Positions 25,901 to 35,339 of a stretch of 64,000 nucleotides of DNA are shown one piece after another; the stretch's first letter is position 1, and each line of letters opens with the position of its first letter. Origin of the DNA: Penelope pileata (taxonomy: Eukaryota; Chordata; Aves; Galliformes; Cracidae); assembly GCA_013396635.1 (NCBI GenBank), contig WBMW01001708.1:1783984-1847983 (forward strand), written 5' to 3'. Below the pieces are notes generated by a model that was not told the DNA's origin, did not search any database, and saw only the letters and a program-made list of their open reading frames with translations. The translations under genes and the position numbers were made by a program.

Positions 25901-28900
25901 CAATTAATAACCATGTTAACAGGGTTCTGGTTTGGCATACATATTAGTGATTTCTGAACAGGGAGCCTCGTACTTGCTATACACTGCTCAAAATAAGCAT
26001 TACAACAGTACAAGATCGAGAGTCTGATAAATCCAAATTCAGAACCAAATAATTTAATTATCTACTTCCAATCTGAACTCTGCTTTGTAATTATGCCACT
26101 CACCTGTGACTGGTGAAGTTATGATTAATTTCTATTAGTGTGTCTGGTCCCAGATTAGATAAACTGGAGTTTTAAATGAATTAATTCCCTTATGCCCAGT
26201 AGCACTGAAAAAAGGAATTATGAGACTATTTGTTTTTAACTGCATGGCAATTACTTAACAACCTCTGTCTTTCACCTGTGGCATTCCCTGGTAATTAATT
26301 TTCACTACAGGAGAGAAAATAATTACAATTGTTGTGTTTCTTCACATATTCAGTTAAAACCTTCTGAAGCACAGGTTCATTGAAGGCTATCATCTTCAGT
26401 AGAAAATATTGCCCTTTTCCAGAGTCACCACTCCTTCTCTTGCTGAGAAGGTGACTACAACCTTCAAGTGTCCCTAAGTAAAGAAGTTCTACTGTTATCT
26501 GAGTGGAGGAAGACATGCAGCACTGGGGAAGATGCTGTTCCTGCACAGCAGGATCAAAACTAGGAAGTGACTGGAGACAGCAATTGTACAGACAAAGCTG
26601 TCCTCTGGGAAGCACCAGTAAAAACCCAACCAAGAGCCTGTTCTTGTTCCTGTGAGCAACTTGCATGGCACAACTCACATTCATAGAGCTGAGTCCTCTC
26701 AGCCTTCAGCACAGACCAGCTGTATCCAAACTGCTGATGGAGATCAGTCCCTCACACTGTGCCAGGCTGTTGCTTGGCAGAATACCAGGTGCCCTGGGCA
26801 AGGCTGCACCAGAGAGGATGCTAACAATTACCAGTATGTGTGACTGTGGAACAGCTGCCAGCCTGCACCCCACCAGGGTTTACTTGATCAGAGTAGATGT
26901 AGCCCCAGAATCCATTATAACAACCAGTATGACATTGATTTTGTTAGATCTGCCTCATTATTCTGGTATGTTCTGCGCATGGAACTGAAGGCTTAAGCCT
27001 GGCTTTAAGAGGCTTTTTAGAACAATGCAGTTCTAACTAGGTCAAGTTCTTTGGGTCTGAGTACCACCAACAGAAAACCATCCCTCTCCTTTCCAGGTTC
27101 AAGTCCTTTTAAGTACATCCAGTGCATTTAGTTAGCAGCCTGGGCTAGAATGGTTATAGTGTAAACCACTGTAAAAACATTCCCACCTGCCATGGTTAAA
27201 AGCTAAAGGAGTTCTTTTCATCAGCCATACGCTGCCTAAGATGATGCTGCATTCAATTTGCTTACTGCACTTAGAGGACTTTTTTAAAAAAAATTAAAGC
27301 TGTCATTTAAACAATAGCTGTGATAATAAAGTGATACTCATTTGTTAATGCAACTTTAGGTACTTTACAACTGGAAAAAAAAATCTGCTCTTTACTACTA
27401 ATATGAATCATTAAGTCAGAAGGAATCAAATTGAACTAGACTGACACTTAAATCTAATTTACTTCTCTTAATTGAAAGATCATTTCTCATTAAATCCTAA
27501 AGGGAAGACAATTACATCTCCCAACATTATATCCCTTTGCCACGGTATTTCCATGTATCTAGAAACTAAAATACCTATGTAACTTCTCCCTTTCCACCTC
27601 CATTTTTTTTATATCAGAACAAAGATCTGTCATGCAAGACACCTAAAAAATTTGAGAAAGCGAAAATATTTGCATTAGCTACATAACTAGAACTCAAAAT
27701 GTCATAGAGTGAAGCTACTTATACTTTTCTGCAATGCCACTTACTTTTCTACGAGGCAGATATATATCAAGTCTTGCAATCCCAGTCACTTTAAAGTTTT
27801 CATTTCCTGTTCCACGCTCAATTGCTTTACATCTTATTTCTTCCAGCATATTCTCTGCATCATTCTCATTGATATTCAGCTTGGATGAATATTTTCGTAC
27901 AAGCTCCTAAGAAAACAGGAAAAAAAAAAAACAAACTCTGGCAAAATGCACCGGTAATATGACATGGAAGACACATGACACCAGCTCAGACTGCACATTT
28001 ACCTTCATCTCTTCACCAGCTTCTTTTTTATCATTTGTGTATGGTGGTTTCCATAGCTGAATTTTGTCTTCTCTCAGGCAACTTGTCAGTTTTGCTATTA
28101 AATACTTCTTTTGTGCCATTCTTTTAGAACAAAAGCACAATTGGAGGGGAAAAAGAAAGGAAAATAATCAGTTTTTTCATATAGCTTTCCTGTATTAAGA
28201 TCTTGTACTTTTTCCACTGAGTCTAAGCTATGTTTCAGGATTCTGAAAACAAACAAAAACAGCAAACACACACACAAAAAAAAAGAGTATGAAATGCATC
28301 CCATATACTCTGGGGAGGAGAACAACAAAACTATTATCAAAAATTAGAACATGGGTAGGTAATTCAGGAGCCCCCTGCTTTGGACCTTGGTATTTCAAGT
28401 GAAATGAAGTCTTTTCCTAATCTCTCATATAAGCTGGAATTGCACAACATGCTGATTTATCAAAATCCATGATAAAATTCTCCTGCCCTGCCCTGGAAAG
28501 GGCTGCTTATTCCAATCCTTCTCTAAAATACGTCCTTGCTGTACCTCTGCCTTCCTGCTTCTGCTAGGTCCCTACTTTACCTGCCTTTCTACACCAGCAG
28601 CTGGCTAACCATGAGTTATTACTCTCTTTGGGAAGACAGAAGAGAGGCATCAAAAAGAAACATCTCAGTACCACAAGCTTCCCTGTGAGGAGACCATAAC
28701 AAAGTTCTCACCCCTCCAGCAAAGCAAGATCAGTGCCAAGATCTATGCCTTCCCTCCCAGATCTCGATCAGTTGGCAAGAAGCCCCATTAAATAGCATCA
28801 TGATATGGTATTGTAAAATTCTGCTATCACAATGATGAAATAGGTTGCCACTTTTCATAGTCCAAGATATGCTTTTCCCACTGTAGAAAAGGCAGAGAGC

Positions 28901-31020
28901 AACAGAAAGTACAGAGGCTGAAATTAAATGTGATGTGTACTGTAAATGTGCACCAGGCAATAAAGTACCCATCACTGGGGAAAAGATGGCAGTGAGCTGA
29001 GCCAGGGAACTGCTCTGTTCACAGGTGATAATTTGGGCTGAATTCACCACCATGGGTTACTGTCATTCAACTGAGAGAAAGCAGTAACCTCTTGGAGTAA
29101 ATCAGCATGTCCCTGAAAAAAATCGATTAAAAACCAACAAAATACATAAGGAATAGGGAAGGCAAAGAGAGGGGAAGGAAAGGATGGGGAAGTTATCTTG
29201 ACAGAAAAGCAAACAAAAAAAAATCTATTTTTCATATGTCTTGGCTCTCAGACAAAAAGATGTCTTCATAAAGATGCCTTCTAATTCATATAGAAAGGCA
29301 TTTACATTGTTGGCATTTGTGCACTAAGATTGGCATTGCAAGTTGATTAAACAGTTCCACTTTGAAAGTGGTTTCATTTTCTCGTTCTTGTTTATCAGCA
29401 CAGAGCTCTCAGGAGAAAGGGGGGAGAAGAGGAGAATCAGTTGTACGTTTCTCCATTTGTACAGTTTCAAAGTCTGCTCCTTACCCCAAAGAACATGCTT
29501 TGTGAGCACAACACTGTAGGCAAAGAATGGAAAGGCTGATGAAGTTTACAGGTCGACCTTATCTCAACCCCAGCCTTGGTGAGCTACAGAGAACCTTTGG
29601 CTGCTACAAAGTGAAGGGCCAGACCAGCTAACTGACCAAGGGGGAGCTTCAACAGCCTTCCTGTTTGCTTCCTGTAGTGCAGGGTGTCTGACCAAAGCAG
29701 GGGAGGCAATCACACATTTTTTCTTGCTGAGATGTTGCAGTTTCAGGGCATTTACAAGCAGAAAGCAACAAACATACTCAACTTTCTAAAGACTGCATGG
29801 AAGTTACTAAGGCAGCTTTTCCTCTTTTTCCAAAACACATCACACAGCTCCCACAAACAACCTGCCAGCACTGTTTGCTGCTGGTAGGCTGTGCTGAACA
29901 ACCCCCCATTGCTGCACTTCTGCCTGATGTTAACTTAAGGAACAAGAGGTGCCCATGGCTTTGGGGCATCCAGGCAGTCTGAAATCGCAATGCACGCTTC
30001 AGACTGCACACTGTGAGCGTGAATGGCATTTGGAAACGGGTCAGTCACCTCTGCATCACCAATATGGCTCTTCAGAGTTGAGCAGATTTGTGATTTGTTG
30101 CTGATCTGCTAAACCACAAACCAACACCGGAGCCTCCGATTAAACTCACCCTTTCCAACCCTGTATAAAAAATAATACATTTTCCTTTCACAAACAGTAA
30201 AGATACAGCTTTATGGGTAAAAAACAAACACCCAACATTGTGATAAATTACAGCTCCACCATCACTAAACTGCAGGAGAACCCTCCCCAGGGATTTGGGA
30301 GGGACTTCCCCCCCCAGCACCACCCTCCCCGGAGCGGTTTCACTTTCACTGAGGGTTTAAAGGGACCTCAATCCCACTGCGACGGTGGGGATTTACCAAG
30401 GGCCGCCCTGATCGCAGGACTGAACTTTTTGTAACTCAAATGCCATCCTCTGAGGCCGGCTGCTCTCATTTGTGACACAAAAATAGAAAACAGACACAGA
30501 AATAAGGTTCCAAAGCCCAGTTTTTGAGGGAGGATCCTCAGAGCTGTTTGCTAATAAATATGGATTAAAGAAAGGCATACACAAAGCTCCTTGGAGCAGC
30601 GATGTCCCAGCGCTCCGTGACTCAGGGAGGGACAAAGCAGGGCCGCAGCGCCAGGACGGACACCCACCCCTACAGCGGCCCTGGGCCGCCCCAGCGCACG
30701 CCCGGCCCCACCCCTGCCCCGAGCACACGCAGCCGGCGGGGCGAGGCCCCGTACCTCGGCACCCACCTGAGGCCCCGACGCAGCCGCTTCCCCCACCCCC
30801 TCAGCGCCCTCTGAGGCGGCGGCTCAGCGCCGGGCGGCTGCGGCCGGTAGCGGGGGAGGGGCGAGGCGCAGGCCACGCCCCCGAGCCGCCGCCGCCGCGC
30901 GCTTACCTGCACCCACCGCTCGCAGCCGGGGTTCGGGCGGATCCCTGCGCAAGGCCGGAAGGAGTAGGGGAGGAGGCGCCCGTCACGTGGGTGAAGCCAA
31001 GCCGTACCCGCCATCTTAGC
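15328..31020 (-). CDS. NUB1: NUB1 (NEDD8 ultimate buster 1), complete gene
   Basis: NUB1 binds NEDD8 and the ubiquitin-like FAT10 and delivers them and their conjugates to the proteasome; it is interferon-inducible in mammals. Fourteen coding exons (28119 down to 15328) join in consistent phase to 614 codons plus a stop, against 615 residues recalled for the long human form. Visible in order: MAQKKYL start; coiled N-terminal part; ubiquitin-like region, residues about 86-158 (ends INKKQLDLGKTLEDQG, KVMVLQL); charged coiled coil about 158-200; YLDIANQTGRSI; a TPR-like helical stretch about 231-364; three UBA domains at about 377-413 (LGFSEQEARLAL), 432-467 (MGYSERAAQVAL) and 492-530 (MGFSQESAKQAL); a basic RREERAKRRQR run that may be a nuclear signal; and an acidic C-terminus (DMESDAVNEILEDIPEHEED). 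Exon 1 is non-coding for this frame. All three UBA domains are intact, as in the long NUB1L form. Confidence 0.97.
16440..16632 (-). CDS. NUB1: NUB1 exon 14, UBA domain 3
   Basis: A 193-base exon between acceptor cctgtag and donor GCAG|gtaaga. It encodes UBA3 (LMYMGFSQESAKQAL, then GNIHLASQTLAHYGG) and a serine/proline/glutamate-rich disordered linker. Confidence 0.97.
17367..17462 (-). CDS. NUB1: NUB1 exon 13, acidic linker
   Basis: The 32 codons lie between acceptor actgtag and donor CAA|gtaagt. It encodes an acidic linker (ESDDDDPLA), then QESIDQ, the first turn of UBA3. In human, alternative splicing in this part of the gene separates NUB1 from NUB1L. Confidence 0.95.
17738..17884 (-). 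CDS. NUB1: NUB1 exon 12, basic linker and UBA domain 2
   Basis: The 49 codons lie between acceptor tcctgcag and donor AAG|gtaagt. A basic run, RREERAKRRQR, resembles the nuclear localisation signal region of NUB1. It is followed by UBA2, with loop SMGYSERAAQVAL and helix GNLDQAF. Confidence 0.97.
18631..18783 (-). CDS. NUB1: NUB1 exon 11, UBA domain 1
   Basis: The 51 codons lie between acceptor acatacag and donor GAG|gtatgg. It encodes LYEELYIDPEKV, then a UBA domain with the MGF-like loop LLGFSEQEARLALRACHGN and the closing helix ending LITNRRE. Confidence 0.97.
18975..19082 (-). CDS. NUB1: NUB1 exon 10
   Basis: The 36 codons lie between acceptor tactttag and donor AAG|gtaaga. It encodes REKVLFLRLYLLQGIGHYHSG, interrupted by no stop and matching the human helical segment at the same place. 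Confidence 0.96.
19443..19629 (-). CDS. NUB1: NUB1 exon 9
   Basis: A 187-base exon between acceptor ttttccag and donor AAA|gtatgc. It completes a split cysteine codon and encodes VDNYAVLQLDIVWCYFRLEQ, then LDDAEKKL and CYGENHERL, nearly identical to human NUB1. Confidence 0.97.
20490..20596 (-). CDS. NUB1: NUB1 exon 8
   Basis: A 107-base exon between acceptor ttctctag and donor CTG|gtaaga. It encodes ALVLAMGYHEKGRALMKKKE, then IALPYLLDADKHF, the start of the TPR-like helical region. Confidence 0.96.
21993..22081 (-). CDS. NUB1: NUB1 exon 7
   Basis: An 89-base exon between acceptor tgtttcag and donor AAAAAA|gtaggt. It encodes PYLDIANQTGRSIEIPPQAK, one of the most conserved NUB1 blocks. Reading through the donor would meet TAG at once, which supports this boundary. 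Confidence 0.95.
23645..23827 (-). CDS. NUB1: NUB1 exon 6, end of ubiquitin-like domain and coiled coil
   Basis: A 183-base exon between acceptor attttgcag and donor AGAG|gtaagg. It encodes KTLEDQGVTHNAKVMVLQL, then a glutamate/lysine/arginine-rich coiled coil ending QRTKKGLEILAER, close to human NUB1. Confidence 0.96.
24586..24905. repeat. Unclassified GC-rich islet in NUB1 intron 5; candidate transposable element
   Basis: A block of about 320 bases stands out sharply from the AT-rich intron. It is rich in ccctggg, acctgtgctcc, ggggtggagcc and gggctcatttaag, then changes to an AT-richer end. Abrupt composition edges suggest an insertion, for example a solo LTR or a non-autonomous element. 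The 8-mer aactgtta occurs at 24580-24587 and 24933-24940, but also inside at 24773-24780, so it is only weak evidence for a target duplication. I could not assign a family. Confidence 0.4.
25095..25165 (-). CDS. NUB1: NUB1 exon 5, ubiquitin-like region
   Basis: A 71-base exon between acceptor ttcacag and donor CTGG|gtatgt. It completes the split arginine codon and encodes IAQEHELKENAIKIIINKK then QLDL, matching the IVINKKQLQL strand of human NUB1. Confidence 0.95.
27575..27642 (-). CDS. NUB1: NUB1 exon 4, ubiquitin-like region
   Basis: A 68-base exon (22 codons plus 2 bases) between acceptor ttttttag and donor CATAG|gtattt. Its residues (CSDIKKMEVEREKLH) are poorly conserved against mammalian NUB1. 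I accept it because its phase fits both neighbours and its length is right for the missing part of the ubiquitin-like fold. Confidence 0.85.
27745..27906 (-). CDS. NUB1: NUB1 exon 3
   Basis: The 54 codons lie between acceptor ttcttag and donor AAA|gtaagt. It encodes LVRKYSSKL and the conserved block EEIRCKAIERGTGN, then the start of the ubiquitin-like region (LDIYLPRRK). Phase 0 at both ends. Confidence 0.96.
28003..28119 (-). CDS. NUB1: NUB1 exon 2, first coding exon
   Basis: The ATG is at 28119-28117, one base after the likely acceptor (ctaaaag|A). It encodes MAQKKYLIAKL, then REDKIQLWKPPYT, ending ATGAAG|gtaaat: 39 codons, phase 0. The start is chosen because MAQKKYL matches the known NUB1 N-terminus; the longer frame upstream runs back into the intron. 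Confidence 0.96.
28121..30906 (-). other. NUB1: NUB1 intron 1
   Basis: The first intron, between the 5' UTR exon and the first coding exon. It contains an A-rich CA/AAAC patch at about 28245-28285. I recognise no other exon; the right end enters the CpG-rich promoter region. Confidence 0.75.
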
Positions 31021-31160
31021 GCTGTGCCCTCACTCGGAGTGTGGGTGTGTGTTGTGTTTTTGTCGCTTGGCGGCGGGTTGTGCCTTCTGCCCCTGCCTGG
31101 TCTGCTTTGTGCGGTGGTGGGCGTCTTCGAGGCGCTTGGGTATTAGCTTCTCTCCTTCCG
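30590..31160. promoter_or_regulatory. CpG-rich NUB1 promoter region
   Basis: Dense CG dinucleotides over about 500 bases (runs of gccgccgccgcgcgc near 30886-30901), in sharp contrast to the AT-rich surroundings. It covers NUB1 exon 1. An E-box CACGTG is at 30984-30989. A YY1-type motif reads AAGATGGCGG on the - strand at 31008-31017. No TATA box in a fitting place was noted, typical of a broadly expressed gene. Confidence 0.8.
30907..31020 (-). other. NUB1: NUB1 exon 1 (5' UTR)
   Basis: The - strand sequence ends GTGGGTGCAG|gtaagc, a strong donor, inside a CpG-rich island, and it precedes the first coding exon in the right direction. The transcription start is not determined; 31020 is a nominal edge. 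The exon holds an ATG at 31014-31012 in the context AAGATGGCGG that opens a frame different from that of NUB1. Confidence 0.7.
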
Positions 31161-32713
31161 GAGCACTGCTTTCATCCGCAGCCCTCCTGCTTGTGAGGGA
31201 AGGGGGCAGAAATTCCTGTCAGTGCTGGGGGGCAGCGTTCCCCACAGGCTGTGAGGTGCTGGGGAAGAGCCCCGTGGTTGCTCGCTGTGTGTAGGGTCAC
31301 CTTTCCTGTATGGGCTTGAGCTGCTCCAGGGTTAGGGAACAAATTTGTAGCATGTTAAATAAACACATTATATCTTCCACAGGTGCTAAAAGGTTCCAGG
31401 AACAATCCCCAAACCCTGGGGGGTCTCATACACAATCCTACCATGGAGTGCCTGCAAACTCTGAACCAGAATTTCAGGATTCCAGGTTCCCCTGTGTGCG
31501 TAAATCAATCAAATTTGCCCACCCTTAAAATAAGGGTATTGTTACTGAACTTGCTTTTATGACACTCTTGAGTTTGGTGCTTGAAACTTGGCTAAAGCTG
31601 TAGAAACACTGTTCTGATAGTCACTCCCCCATGGTTTCCCAACATGCCAAAAGCCAACAGCACAGGGTTTCGAAAACCAGGTACATTTGAGAACTGGGAC
31701 TTCATAATATTTGATATTTTCCATTTTTCTCATGAAATTGTTCCCTTTTTCATTTTTTCACTAAAGCTACTTTAGGGAAAAATTAGTATTTTTCTTTTCA
31801 GGCAATGCACCTGTGTAGTATTTTAGTCTGTTGAAATGCAAGTATAGCCACTTACCTCATAACTAAAAATGCAATGCTAACAAATGAAAATGTACTGACT
31901 TTTTTCTTCCATAATGTCCTTGGGAGTTAAACCGAAAGACTTCTCCAAAGGCAAAATGCCCTTCCTAATTAAACTTGTCAGTACGAAGCACACTAGGTGG
32001 TAGAGAAGCCTCAGGAAAGGACAAAGTGTTTGTAAGGAAGTGCCTCCAAAGGATTTAGTTATTTAGTCTGTGTATGAACTTCCACTGACTTCTAAATCAA
32101 GGTATTCAAGCCCATGTTTATTTAAGATAACTAATTCAAAGCACTTTGAAATCAATTTAAAAGTATTTGCAGAAAATAATATCACTAATTTAGTCAAATG
32201 GGTTTATATAGTAGGTAAGTGGTTAGATAAGATCTTACAATTTCTGTTAGACTGATTTAAAAATTTAAGTTGCATTCACTGAAATGTTTTCAAGTGTTTC
32301 ATTGCAAGCATCTAGCCAAAATGATCTTGAATTAAATTTTTAATTGTTTTTATAGTGGCTTCTTGCTGATGTGGGATTTCTTTTTCAGTTATTCCTTTAC
32401 CTTTATGTGATTCTCTTATGATCTCCAGACTTGCAGATACAACAAAATAACACTAGACAAATAACACTGAAAGGCAGGAGTACAAACCAATAGTCTCTGT
32501 AATCAGCAAGACAAGAAAATAGAAAGCTAATGTGCACCACATAGTTCAAAAAACTCATGGTGCTTTGATATTTCCCTCCAGGTACTTTCTTGTTTCATAT
32601 AGCTGGTTGTTATCTAGTATTTTATCCCTGTTATACCTATGCCTATTATCCTTATCTGCATTTTATCTTTTTTTTTTTTTAATTTTTTCTTTAAATACTC
32701 TTAGTACTGTGGG

Positions 32714-32740
<27 letters not shown>
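32714..32740. repeat. Poly(T) run
   Basis: An uninterrupted run of 27 T. A similar run of 23 T lies at 22940-22962 in a NUB1 intron. No element body was recognised beside either. Confidence 0.9.
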
Positions 32741-32745
<5 letters not shown>

Positions 32746-33364
32746 GTTTTGTTTTTAAAAAAATAGTTATGGTTGCTTCTTAATGTTTCATGCCTACTCA
32801 GAAATAGGAATCAGCATCTGAGCTGGAGACCGGTTTGCGGCAGGCCAGTTAATTGAAAACATCAGAAAAACATTGAAAACATTGAAAAATCATGACAAAC
32901 ACTTCTCCCAAACCTTTGTCTTCAGTCTGCTTCTTTTACTACAGATGAGTGGAAAAAAAATTCAGTAGTCACTGTGGCATACTCATCACTAATGGTAATA
33001 ACTAGTGCCTTTCAGCAAGGCATCTAAAAGCGCTGTACTATGTGAGTCCTGAACAAGATCGGTAAAGGCTATTTAAGTGTATCTTTGCAGAATTTTGTTG
33101 AAGAGTTAAAGCATGCAGGCGTTCTTTTGCTTTTATCTTATGGAGTGTTACTTACAGGAGACAGGTGCCTGCCTATGTACTAGTGCTGGCTGGAACAATG
33201 TGTGACAGTGTGGGATTTAGGTCTAGAACTCTGTTGAGTGGCACAAAGGAGATGACACTTGGCAAGAAAAGATAGAAGGGCATTGTATTCCATGAGGGTT
33301 TTTTCTTTTCTGTGGTCTTACAGAATACTATGGTACTGTGTGCCATGGTATTGTGGCACTTCCA

Positions 33365-33560
33365 CCTGCAGTCCTGCATCCAGCTCTGGGGCCTCCAGCA
33401 CAGGAATGACATGGAGCTGTCGGAGCAGGTGCAGAGGAGGCCACAAAGATGCTCAGAGGTCCAGAGCATTGCTCCTATGAAGAAAGACTGAGGGAGTTGA
33501 GGTTGTTCATCCTCAAGAAGGGAAGGCTCAGGGGAGACTCTTGTAGTCTTTCAAAGGAGA
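33365..33560 (+). repeat. CR1 LINE, internal fragment
   Basis: Matches the part of avian CR1 upstream of the 3' UTR: tccagctctggggcctccag, catggagctgtcggagcagg, gcagaggaggccacaaagat, gactgagggagttgaggttg, and aaggctcaggggagac. Both ends are lost and the reading frame is broken. Confidence 0.9.
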
Positions 33561-33925
33561 CATAGGAAACTTGGCTAGGGACTCTTTACCAGGTTGTGTA
33601 GTGATAGGGTTATCCAACTGATCCTTATTTTGCTGCCCTTTTAGGACTCTGATAGATATAAAATAGTTTGTAAGAGCCATTGGCTGCCAGGAGTATAGCT
33701 GGACATTGATCATCATGGCATGGGAAGACATTTCAAGTCTTCAGTGCTTCTGAAAACTACATTTGACAGTGAACGTCTCCCAGTGTTTGCAGCCAGAAGT
33801 GGGTAGTATGTAACTTCTGTGTTTATTTTTTTGCCATTGAAAAACACCTGAGAAAGAGGGTCTCCTTCCTTTTAAGGTCTTGCAGGAGTGGAGAGCAGAA
33901 GTAACTACTTTCCTTAAAAAAAAAA

Positions 33926-33965
33926 NNNNNNNNNNNNNNNNNNNNNNNNNNNNNNNNNNNNNNNN
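33926..33965. other. Assembly gap (40 N) inside a poly(A) run
   Basis: Forty N bases flanked by A on both sides (10 A before, 8 A after). The gap is probably an unresolved homopolymer. Open frames reading X through it are not genes. Confidence 0.97.
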
Positions 33966-34633
33966 AAAAAAAAGCCTGCATGGGTTTGTGGTGCAGTTGT
34001 GCCACAACAGTAAATGTTAAGGTGTTTCTATCAATGGGCGTATTACTACAGTTACATTTGTGTAGGAGGAATGGTTATATTCCCTTGGAGTGCATACAGA
34101 TCTAGCAGCAGAAAGGTGCATCATCTTTCTAGCAAGGATGGTATCTTGATACAGGGTATCAGAGAACTAAGTAATTATTTCAGAGTTTTGTTTTTTAATG
34201 ACGTCCTGGACGTAGAATGGAACAGCAATAGAAATAAGCAAAAATTTTATTCATTGCTTTTAAAAATACATACATTGAAAAGTATCATATCTTTTTTTTT
34301 TTAGAGAAAAGGCAATTATGAAATCATGTTAAGTGTATGGATCACCTTCAATACTGTTTCATTGCTTATTTGTTTATTGTCTAGTCAAATCACACCATAT
34401 TGAAATTTAGCCTTGTTGCTCCACCATCAGTTTTACTAATGTAATGCTCTCAGATATTTCAAATATTATTGTGATACAGTCTATGTTTCTAAATAAGCAA
34501 CCTGAAAACAGAGGAAAGAAAAAGAAAAAACACCAAAAAAACTCAGAAAATTGGTCCAATATCTGGAATAACAGAAGTGAGCCCAGCATCTTCATTACAA
34601 CATCTCATTTTACATTGTACTGTAAAGCAACAG

Positions 34634-34639
34634 TTTATT
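34634..34639 (-). promoter_or_regulatory. Candidate poly(A) signal of the C9orf152-like gene
   Basis: AATAAA on the - strand, about 130 bases beyond the stop codon. It implies a short 3' UTR; a more distal site is possible. Confidence 0.4.
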
Positions 34640-34767
34640 TAGTGAAGATCTTCATTGGCTAATAAAAGTATTAGACCTTCAGCAGGTTGATAACAGTAAC
34701 TAGGAAGACTATTTTGCCATTTTAAGTTTTACCCAAAATTTTGACTGAACTGTATTACTGGGTGTCT

Positions 34768-35339
34768 TCAGTGTGAGACATATAATCCAAGCCTCCTTGC
34801 TGCTTCGGAAATTCTGGGTGCTTTTCTATTAGGGAAGGGGTAAAAGTCTATTTTGTGGCAAGCTGGCATGCATTTTGCAGAGGAAATATGTTGATGCATC
34901 CAAACTGCTGAAGTGTCTGACTTCAGAGGAAGCTTTTGGCAGGTTCCTGAGATGCTGCTGCCGTTCTCTTTGCTGAAATCATTCAACGTGCTTGAACTTT
35001 CCAGCTGACTGAGTGTGGACAGTTCACTTGCTCCTTCTAATTCCTTGTGTTCTAGTGTGCCATTTTCCTTTGAAATCAGTCTCTGATTGTCAAAACCGCA
35101 TGGTTCATTCCTGCAGTGGGAAAGACCTCTGGAAACTTCTTGACAAGGAGCTTGTACCAGGCGGTGAATTCCCAGGTGAGTGCGCCAGGGTGAGTTGTCC
35201 TGTACGTGGCCATTGCTGGTCACCTCCAGCCTGACCTTTCTGACAGGAACACGTTCTGTAAATGGCTTTGATTTTCCAACTTTTTTATTAATTAAAACAG
35301 CATTAACCATTGATTCTGGGAAAACAGATTCCTGCTCAC
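34768..35339 (-). CDS. C9orf152-like coding exon 2 (terminal)
   Basis: The acceptor is tctcttgcag, leaving two bases (GT) that complete the glycine codon from exon 1. The exon reads EQESVFPESMVNAVLINK, then a serine-rich middle, and ends YPFPNRKAPRISEAARRLGL and a few more residues before a stop at 34770-34768. The frame upstream of M (35310) has no stop back to the acceptor, which shows that MVNAV is internal and not the start. Confidence 0.9.

Larger units (their letters stand above)
31160..34630. other. Intergenic stretch between NUB1 promoter and the C9orf152-like 3' end
   Basis: AT-rich sequence without recognisable exons. It holds T-runs at about 32668-32680 and 32714-32740, a CR1 fragment at 33365-33560 and an assembly gap at 33926-33965. 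Confidence 0.7.

Noticed and set aside
30670..31014. A 114-codon frame (MAGTAWLHP...) as an N-terminal extension of NUB1
   Set aside because: Beyond the exon 1 donor at 30907 it is intron. After splicing to exon 2 it is out of frame with MAQKKYL. I keep only the short upstream reading frame as a finding.
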